Assembly (NCBI RefSeq): GCF_002954705.1
Contig: NZ_MSCO01000001.1
Span: 227,873 to 291,872 of the forward strand
DNA: 64,000 nucleotides
Direction of reading: 5' to 3'
Origin: Aliivibrio sifiae
GTDB lineage: Bacteria; Pseudomonadota; Gammaproteobacteria; Enterobacterales; Vibrionaceae
Every line of letters begins with the position of its first letter. Positions within the stretch are counted from its first letter, which is position 1. The notes beneath the pieces were generated by a model, which was not told the origin of the DNA, ran no database searches, and was given only the letters and a program-made list of their open reading frames with translations. Shown here piece after piece: positions 58,294 through 64,000 of the stretch. A program made the position numbers and the translations under genes.

Positions 58294-59267
58294 TACATTA
58301 CACCTGCTTTCAATAAGTCGTGCATATTAAGAGCACCAACTAAGCGGTTATTTTCATCACACAGTAGTAAGCCATTAATTTTCTTATCTTGCATTAAATT
58401 TAGGCCTTCTACCGCTAATAAATTTGGATTTGCAACGGCTGGAGAAGGAGTCATTACTTCACCAATAGTTTGAGTATGGATATCAACGCGATTATCCAAT
58501 AAGCGACGTAAATCACCATCAGTAAAAATACCAATGACTTTTTGCTCGCTATCAACAATAGCTGTCATGCCAAGTCCTTTTTCAGAAACCTCTAGCAGCG
58601 CCGTTTTAATTAATGCGCCTTCGGTTACCATTGGTAACTCATCATCTTTATGCATGATATCAGATAATAATAGCAGTAATTTACGGCCTAATGCGCCACC
58701 TGGGTGAGACAAAGCAAAGTCGTCAGCAGTAAATCCTTTTGCTTGCAGTAGAGCAACAGCAAAAGCATCGCCCATTGCTAAGGTTGCTGTTGTACTTGAT
58801 GTCGGTGCTAATCCTAGAGGGCAAGCTTCCTGAGGTACGGTTATTTGCAGATTAACATCAGCCACTTTAGCCATACTTGATTCAGGATTTCCCGTCATGG
58901 TAATAAGAGTAATACCAAGGCGTTTAATTACGGGCAGTAAGGCTAAAATTTCTCCCGCTTCCCCTGAGTTTGAAATGGCAATAACTACATCGCCTTTTTC
59001 AATCATGCCTAAGTCACCATGACTTGCTTCACCTGGGTGAACAAAGAAAGAAGGGGTGCCAGTACTTGCTAAGGTAGCCGCAATTTTATTACCGATATGT
59101 CCCGATTTCCCCATTCCCATTACAACGACCTTACGCTTACATTCCAGCATTAATTGGCATGCTTTGGTAAAATCATCATTAATGTAGTTATTCAGTTGGG
59201 TGAGTGCATCAATTTCAATTTGAAGAACATTTTTTCCTGCTTTGCAGAAATCAAACTGAGTTGCCAT
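58293..59267 (-). CDS. kdsD: D-arabinose 5-phosphate isomerase KdsD
   Basis: Converts ribulose-5-phosphate to arabinose-5-phosphate, the first step to KDO. The 324-residue protein has a SIS domain at about 35-170 (G-M-G-K-S-G-H-I-G-N-K near 51; T-S-S-T-T near 155) and two CBS domains at about 205-320. It is the first gene of the kdsD-kdsC-lptC-lptA-lptB group here, about 200 bases downstream of yrbG with a terminator between. Confidence 0.97.
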   Translation of the reverse strand: MATQFDFCKAGKNVLQIEIDALTQLNNYINDDFTKACQLMLECKRKVVVMGMGKSGHIGNKIAATLASTGTPSFFVHPGEASHGDLGMIEKGDVVIAISNSGEAGEILALLPVIKRLGITLITMTGNPESSMAKVADVNLQITVPQEACPLGLAPTSSTTATLAMGDAFAVALLQAKGFTADDFALSHPGGALGRKLLLLLSDIMHKDDELPMVTEGALIKTALLEVSEKGLGMTAIVDSEQKVIGIFTDGDLRRLLDNRVDIHTQTIGEVMTPSPAVANPNLLAVEGLNLMQDKKINGLLLCDENNRLVGALNMHDLLKAGVM

Positions 59268-59396
59268 CGGGTTACCACCTTTTATTTGGGTTATAGCAGA
59301 TGTAAGAGCTAGAAGAGTAGCGTATACAATTATTATGCCATATACCAGAGGTAGTTCAAGGTAGAGTGGTTTCTAATGAGGAAGGGAATGTGAAAA

Positions 59397-59440
59397 ATAG
59401 ATAGGTCATCAATTAATACTAAGTTTTATTGATGACCTAT
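59397..59440 (-). terminator. Terminator after the yrbG antiporter gene
   Basis: A perfect 13-bp inverted repeat (ATAGGTCATCAAT and its complement) with a 14-base loop is followed on the minus strand by CTATTTTTC. It separates yrbG from kdsD. The remaining bases 59268-59396 should hold the kdsD promoter, which I could not place. Confidence 0.8.
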
Positions 59441-59470
59441 TTGTGTTTTTGTGGCTATTTAACGATAGAG

Positions 59471-60439
59471 TTACATTGAGTAAAACAGGTAACCTTGATA
59501 AGCCAAGAAGCATGTAACTAAGATGCTACCTTCAATTCTGTTAATGCTACGGCTCTTACCTAGTGCCATAAACAATAATAAAATCGAGACCCCCATCATT
59601 ACGTAAAAGTCTCGTCCCATTAAGTCTGGGCTTATTTCTGATGGGTTAATAAGTGCAGGGATCCCCATAACCGCGAGAATGTTGAATACATTCGAACCGA
59701 TAATATTACCCGCAGCCATATCGTCTTCACCTTTTAAAACACCAGCTACTGAAGCTGCAAGTTCTGGAAGGCTTGTCCCTAAAGCAATAATCGTCAAACC
59801 AATAACGAGATCACTCATACCAAAATACTTAGCAATAACAACCGCGTTGTCGATTAGCATGTTTGCGCCAACAGGCAGTAAGATTAAACCAACAACGACC
59901 CAAAATAGAGCTTTTTTATTTTCAACACCTTCTGGAATTTCAGATTCTTGCTCTTCAAGAAGGTTGTCACCATTTTTTTGTTCGCTTTTGCTAATGTAGA
60001 GCATCGCAATAATGAAAGCTGCAAAAAGGGCAATTAACAATAAACCTTCATTAAAACCAAGGTAATTGTTGTACATGATGCCGCCAGCTAACAAGGTTAC
60101 AATTAGCATCAGTGGTAATTCACGACGGATGATGCCAGAACTGATAGCAAGTGGTTTGATTATCGCGGTAATACCTAAAATTAACGCAATGTTAGCGATG
60201 TTTGAGCCAATTACATTACCTACGGCGGTATCTGTTTTACCATCAAGTGCAGCAGCTGCTGATACCATCATTTCAGGTGCAGAAGACCCCATGGCTAAGA
60301 TAGTCATACCAATGACTAATGGCGAAATTCCGTAGTTTCTCGCTAACGCGGCAGAACCAAATACCAGTTTATCTGCGCCCCAAACAAGTAGAGAGAGCCC
60401 AACGATAAGAAGTAGAGATGGCATGAGCAGCTCTGTCAT
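59471..60439 (-). CDS. yrbG: Calcium/sodium antiporter (YrbG/CaxA family)
   Basis: A 322-residue cation exchanger with ten membrane helices in two inverted halves. Each half carries the family motifs: G-S-S-A-P-E near residue 51 and G-N-V-I-G-S-N near 75, then G-T-S-L-P-E near 222 and G-N-I-I-G-S-N near 243. The acidic loop between the halves (about 150-170) is cytoplasmic. The gene is divergent from the mla operon, as in E. coli. Confidence 0.94.
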   Translation of the reverse strand: MTELLMPSLLLIVGLSLLVWGADKLVFGSAALARNYGISPLVIGMTILAMGSSAPEMMVSAAAALDGKTDTAVGNVIGSNIANIALILGITAIIKPLAISSGIIRRELPLMLIVTLLAGGIMYNNYLGFNEGLLLIALFAAFIIAMLYISKSEQKNGDNLLEEQESEIPEGVENKKALFWVVVGLILLPVGANMLIDNAVVIAKYFGMSDLVIGLTIIALGTSLPELAASVAGVLKGEDDMAAGNIIGSNVFNILAVMGIPALINPSEISPDLMGRDFYVMMGVSILLLFMALGKSRSINRIEGSILVTCFLAYQGYLFYSM

Positions 60440-60621
60440 GGTGTTAATTTCCTTTTGTAAAAGATGTTTTTATAGTTAACCATCAATTTTGACGCTTCTC
60501 TGACGAAAAGGAAAGAAAAAAGGCGACTCAGGAAGGGGATATTCGAAAGAATGTTAAAAATAATAAGTTTGATGGATAAGTTAACGTATACTTATCACTA
60601 TGTTGCTAGGAAGGGCTTTTG

Positions 60622-61443
60622 ATGAAAAGTAATGATATGAATATAGGCACAACTTTAATAAAAGTCGAAAACTTAACCTTTAAACGTGGTGATAGAATTA
60701 TTTTTGATGATATTAATTTATCAGTACCAAAAGGAAAGATAACGGCGATTATGGGGCCGTCAGGTATTGGTAAAACCACGTTGCTAAGATTAATTGGTGG
60801 TCAAATTCCTCCAGAGTCGGGAAATATTCATTTTGAAGAGTGGAATATTCCTAAGCTAGGCCGAAAAGAATTGTATTTAGCCCGTAAAAAAATGGGCATG
60901 CTATTTCAATCTGGCGCTCTTTTTACTGATATGAATGTGTTTGATAATGTGTCTTTCCCGTTGCGCGAACATACAAAATTATCAGAGGAATTCATTCGTA
61001 CATTAGTATTGCTAAAGCTTGAGGCGGTAGGATTACGTGGTGCAGCCGAGTTAATGCCAAGCGAATTGTCTGGTGGTATGGCTCGTCGAGCAGCATTGGC
61101 ACGAGCGATTGCATTGGACCCAGATCTCATTATGTATGACGAACCTTTTGTTGGCCAAGATCCTATAACAATGGGAGTCTTGGTTGATCTAATTCGTAAT
61201 TTAAATGATGCTTTAGGACTTACTTCAGTTGTAGTATCTCATGATGTTCCTGAAGTTATGAGTATTGCTGATCATGTGTATCTATTAGCTAATGGACAGA
61301 TCATTGCTCAAGGTTCACCGCAAGAACTTGAAGATAACCCTGATCCTCAAGTGCGTCAGTTTTTGGATGGTCGTTCTGATGGACCTGTTCCTTTTCGTTT
61401 TCCAGCGAAACCATTAAATGAGGCATTGTTTACTCATGAGTAA
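60622..61443 (+). CDS. mlaF: Phospholipid ABC transporter ATPase MlaF
   Basis: ATPase of the MlaFEDB complex, which maintains outer-membrane lipid asymmetry. The 273-residue protein has Walker [10 protein letters not shown] near residue 43, L-S-G-G-M-A-R-R near 147 and Walker B I-M-Y-D-E-P-F near 168. GGAAGGG precedes the ATG at 60622; a TTG one codon earlier is rejected. The 179 bases upstream, shared with yrbG, should hold divergent promoters. Confidence 0.96.
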   Translation: MKSNDMNIGTTLIKVENLTFKRGDRIIFDDINLSVPKGKITAIMGPSGIGKTTLLRLIGGQIPPESGNIHFEEWNIPKLGRKELYLARKKMGMLFQSGALFTDMNVFDNVSFPLREHTKLSEEFIRTLVLLKLEAVGLRGAAELMPSELSGGMARRAALARAIALDPDLIMYDEPFVGQDPITMGVLVDLIRNLNDALGLTSVVVSHDVPEVMSIADHVYLLANGQIIAQGSPQELEDNPDPQVRQFLDGRSDGPVPFRFPAKPLNEALFTHE

Positions 61444-62230
61444 TTTTTCACTTATTTCGTCAATTGAGCAACTTGGTAAGCGAGCCTTATCGGTTTGTGA
61501 AATGTTCGGGCGAGCCACTTTTATGTTACTTGGGGCAATTATTGCCAAACCTCAACCAGTAAAAATGTTTCCATTGTTACTAACTCAACTGTATTCAGTT
61601 GGGGTTCGTTCTTTGGTCATCATAATGGTTTCTGGTTTATTTATTGGCATGGTCATCAGCCTTCAAGGCTATGTCATCCTTGTGGATTATGGCGCAGAAA
61701 CCAGTTTAGGCCAGTTAGTATCGTTGTCCTTACTACGAGAGTTGGGCCCAGTGGTTACAGCATTACTATTTGCAGGGCGTGCAGGATCTGCATTAACGGC
61801 TGAAATTGGTTTAATGAAAACGACAGAACAACTTTCTGGTATGGAAATGATGGCCGTTGATCCTTTGCGTCGAATTATTGCTCCGCGTTTGTGGGCTGGT
61901 GTTATTTCAATGCCACTATTAGCAATGATTTTTATGGCGATCGGTATTTGGGGAGGGCAGATAGTTGGTGTCGAATGGAAAGGTATTGATTACGGTAGTT
62001 TTTGGTCATTAATGCAATCATCAGTTGATGTGCGTTATGACATAGTAAACAGCATTATTAAATGTGTGGTGTTCGCCTTTATCGTGACGTGGATTGCGTT
62101 ATTTAATGGCTACGATGCAACACCGACCTCTGAGGGGATCTCATTGGCAACAACACGAACGGTAGTGCATTCGTCACTGGCGGTATTAGGTATTGATTTT
62201 GTGCTGACAGCACTGATGTTTGGGAATTAA
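61436..62230 (+). CDS. mlaE: Phospholipid ABC transporter permease MlaE
   Basis: A 264-residue permease with five to six membrane helices, highly similar to E. coli MlaE ([10 protein letters not shown] near residue 64; [20 protein letters not shown] near 98). I chose the ATG that overlaps the mlaF stop by 8 bases. The frame also opens six codons earlier. Confidence 0.96.
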   Translation: MSNFSLISSIEQLGKRALSVCEMFGRATFMLLGAIIAKPQPVKMFPLLLTQLYSVGVRSLVIIMVSGLFIGMVISLQGYVILVDYGAETSLGQLVSLSLLRELGPVVTALLFAGRAGSALTAEIGLMKTTEQLSGMEMMAVDPLRRIIAPRLWAGVISMPLLAMIFMAIGIWGGQIVGVEWKGIDYGSFWSLMQSSVDVRYDIVNSIIKCVVFAFIVTWIALFNGYDATPTSEGISLATTRTVVHSSLAVLGIDFVLTALMFGN

Positions 62231-62232
62231 TT

Positions 62233-62727
62233 ATGCAACAGACACGTAAAGTAGAGTTTTTTGTTGGTCTTTTTGTTTTAGCCGGGATGGCAGCGTTATT
62301 AATGTTATTGCTTAAAGTGGCGGACGTTCGTAGTGGCGGTAGCGGTGAGTATTACACGCTAAATGCACAGTTTGATAATATCGGCAGTTTGAAATCTCGC
62401 TCTCCAGTTAAAATTGGCGGCGTAGTGGTTGGTAGAGTTGAGGGTATTACTTTAGATACAGAAAGTTATTTGCCTGTCGTTAGTATGGAAATCGATAAGC
62501 AGTTTGGTCAATTTCCTGAAACTTCTGCGGCACAAATTTTAACGTCAGGATTAATTGGCGAGCAATACATCGGGATCGTACCTGGATTTATTGATGAAGA
62601 TATCGATATGTTAGGCAATGGTGATTATATTGAAGATACTAAATCGGCTTTAGTTCTTGAGGATATGATAGGACAAGTACTGTATAGCATTGGTGGTGAC
62701 TCATCAGATAAAAGTGAGGAAGAATAA
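62233..62727 (+). CDS. mlaD: Phospholipid transport MCE protein MlaD
   Basis: A 164-residue inner-membrane-anchored MCE-domain protein with a helix at about residues 8-28 and the MCE domain at 38-118. It forms the hexameric ring of the Mla complex. It lies 2 bases after mlaE and overlaps mlaC by one base. Confidence 0.96.
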   Translation: MQQTRKVEFFVGLFVLAGMAALLMLLLKVADVRSGGSGEYYTLNAQFDNIGSLKSRSPVKIGGVVVGRVEGITLDTESYLPVVSMEIDKQFGQFPETSAAQILTSGLIGEQYIGIVPGFIDEDIDMLGNGDYIEDTKSALVLEDMIGQVLYSIGGDSSDKSEEE

Positions 62728-63368
62728 TGAAACAATGGTTGAGTATGTTTGTAGCGGTAATTACTCTGTTCTCAGGAGCAGCTCACGCCCAAGAAATTGA
62801 TAAAACAAAACCTTATGAAATGATGGCGCAAGTGTCAGAAGATACTTTTGCTCGTTTAAAAGCAGAACAACCTGCAATTCAAAAAGATCCTAATGTATTA
62901 AAAACGGTCGTTGAAGAAGAATTAATGCCGTACGTTAATGTTAAATATGCCGCTTATAAATTACTAGGTCCTCACCTGAAAAAGACAAGTTCCGAAGAAA
63001 GAGAGCTATTTGTGACGGCTTTTCGTGAATATTTAGTATCATCTTACGCTCAAGTATTAACGTTATACACGGATCAAAAAATCATTTTAGAGAAACCAAA
63101 AGCAATCCCTGAAAAGAAATCTATAATTAGTGTCCGTGTTGATATTCTTGACTCCGCTCGACCAACGGTAAAAGTTGACTTTAAGCTTCGTAAGAATAAA
63201 AAGACGTCAGAATGGCAAGCGTTCGATATGGTTGCGGAAGGTGTGAGCCTATTATCAACAAAACAATCTGAGTGGAGCGCAAAAATCCGTAAAGATGGTA
63301 TTGATTCGGTAAGCAAAGAATTGACTTCATTAGCAGCTCAACCTATTCGTTTAGAGGGAAGCAAGTAA
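62727..63368 (+). CDS. mlaC: Periplasmic phospholipid carrier MlaC
   Basis: A 213-residue periplasmic protein with a signal peptide (cleavage near A-H-A, residue 21) and the MlaC/Tgt2 fold. It shuttles phospholipid between MlaA at the outer membrane and MlaD. It overlaps both neighbours by one base. Confidence 0.95.
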   Translation: MKQWLSMFVAVITLFSGAAHAQEIDKTKPYEMMAQVSEDTFARLKAEQPAIQKDPNVLKTVVEEELMPYVNVKYAAYKLLGPHLKKTSSEERELFVTAFREYLVSSYAQVLTLYTDQKIILEKPKAIPEKKSIISVRVDILDSARPTVKVDFKLRKNKKTSEWQAFDMVAEGVSLLSTKQSEWSAKIRKDGIDSVSKELTSLAAQPIRLEGSK

Positions 63369-63688
63369 TGAGTTATGTGGATTTATGTGAGTCTAACTCT
63401 GATGAAATTTACTTCAAAGGGGCTCTTGAACGTGAGACTGTGCCTAATATTTGGAATAAATTGACACAATGGAAACCTAATATTACACAAGTAAAGGTAG
63501 ACTTAACTCACGTTAATCGTATTGACTCAGCAGGTGTTGTGTTACTTTTACACCTAATAGAGCATGCAAAAAAACAAAACTGTCATATAATGCTTGCTTT
63601 CGTCCCTGATCAGCTCGTTACTTTAATTAAATTAAGTAATGTGGAATCATTGTTTGCTGATCACTTAATAACGCAAAAGGTAGAGTAA
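63368..63688 (+). CDS. mlaB: STAS-domain protein MlaB
   Basis: A 106-residue cytoplasmic STAS-domain subunit that stabilises and activates MlaF. The [10 protein letters not shown] motif lies near residues 55-64, as in anti-sigma-antagonist folds. It is translationally coupled to mlaC and ibaG. Confidence 0.93.
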   Translation: MSYVDLCESNSDEIYFKGALERETVPNIWNKLTQWKPNITQVKVDLTHVNRIDSAGVVLLLHLIEHAKKQNCHIMLAFVPDQLVTLIKLSNVESLFADHLITQKVE

Positions 63689-63945
63689 TGGATAGCGCCG
63701 AGATTAAAGAATTATTAGACGCAGCACTTCAACTTCAAGAGATTCACGTTAAAGGTGAAGGAAGCCATTTTGAAGTTATTGCTGTGGATGAATCGTTCAA
63801 TGGAATGAGCCGAGTTAAGAAACAACAAACCATCTATGGACCTTTGATGGAACACATCTCAACAAATACCATTCACGCTCTATCAATAAAAGCGTTTACT
63901 CCGGAAGAGTGGGCACGTGATAAAAAATTAAATAGCTTATTCTAA
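63688..63945 (+). CDS. ibaG: BolA-family protein IbaG
   Basis: An 85-residue BolA-like protein (the YrbA/IbaG type located between mlaB and murA). Family members bind monothiol glutaredoxins and [2Fe-2S] clusters. The H-V-K-G-E-G-S-H-F motif lies near residue 20 and the [12 protein letters not shown] motif near 62. Confidence 0.94.
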   Translation: MDSAEIKELLDAALQLQEIHVKGEGSHFEVIAVDESFNGMSRVKKQQTIYGPLMEHISTNTIHALSIKAFTPEEWARDKKLNSLF

Positions 63946-63958
63946 GAGGCCCTTTTGA

Positions 63959-64000
63959 ATGTATAAGTTTCGAATTCAAGGAAGTGAACAACCACTTTCT
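63959..64000 (+). CDS. murA: UDP-N-acetylglucosamine 1-carboxyvinyltransferase MurA, 5' end only
   Basis: Only the first 14 codons are in the window: M-Y-K-F-R-I-Q-G-S-E-Q-P-L-S. This matches the N-terminus of vibrio MurA, the first committed enzyme of peptidoglycan synthesis. The position after ibaG is the usual one. A GAGG site lies upstream. Confidence 0.85.
   Translation, partial: MYKFRIQGSEQPLS

Overview
The window is a low-GC gammaproteobacterial chromosome segment. Gene order and protein sequences point to Vibrionaceae, most likely the genus Aliivibrio (fischeri/salmonicida/logei group). The reasons are the uvrA-galU-ssb-csrD-msh-mreBCD order typical of vibrios, a complete MSHA type IV pilus cluster, and AT-rich codon use. 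The species cannot be named from this sequence alone. No tRNA, rRNA, insertion sequence, prophage or CRISPR array was seen.

Layout. (1) 106-5832, minus strand: a PglL-type O-oligosaccharyltransferase/O-antigen-ligase-like protein, uvrA with a LexA operator upstream, and galU. (2) 5969-17800, minus strand: a Wzx/Wzy-type exopolysaccharide or capsule operon. In transcription order it encodes a WcaJ/CpsA-like initiating transferase, an outer-membrane beta-barrel, a Wza-like export protein, a Wzc-like co-polymerase, Wzx, Wzy, three glycosyltransferases and a small membrane protein. galU follows it and could supply UDP-glucose. (3) 18109-20867, plus strand: ssb and csrD. (4) 20989-37985: the MSHA pilus genes, as a biogenesis set mshI-J-K-L-M-N-E-G-F and a pilin set mshB-A-C-D-O-P-Q. 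(5) 38108-47327: mreB-C-D, maf, rng, yhdP and a Nit-type amidase, ending at a terminator. (6) 47440-52414: tldD, yjgA, pmbA and mgtE. (7) 52565-60439, minus strand: yrbG, kdsD, kdsC, lptC, lptA, lptB, rpoN, hpf, ptsN, rapZ and ptsO. (8) 60622 to the end, plus strand: mlaF-E-D-C-B, ibaG and the first codons of murA.

The regions other than (2) are conserved core genome with intact reading frames. Region (2) is accessory. It lies between galU and ssb, where Vibrio cholerae, from memory, has a LuxR-type regulator gene (VC0396/qstR).

The notable signal is in region (2). Four of its ten genes have broken or switchable frames: an in-frame TAA in the initiating transferase, a one-base shift at an A6 tract in the Wzc-like gene, a 10-bp tandem repeat whose loss of one unit would extend a family 2 glycosyltransferase by about 44 residues to an ATGA overlap with the next gene, and a one-base shift in a family 4 glycosyltransferase exactly at A AAA AAG followed by TAA. 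The last is a textbook -1 ribosomal slippage heptamer. Decay, phase variation, recoding and sequencing error are all possible. Longer A tracts elsewhere in the window (A9 in maf and in mshF) are in frame, which argues against indiscriminate homopolymer error. The Wzc-like protein also has degenerate Walker A and B motifs, so it looks like a pseudokinase even if its frame is restored.
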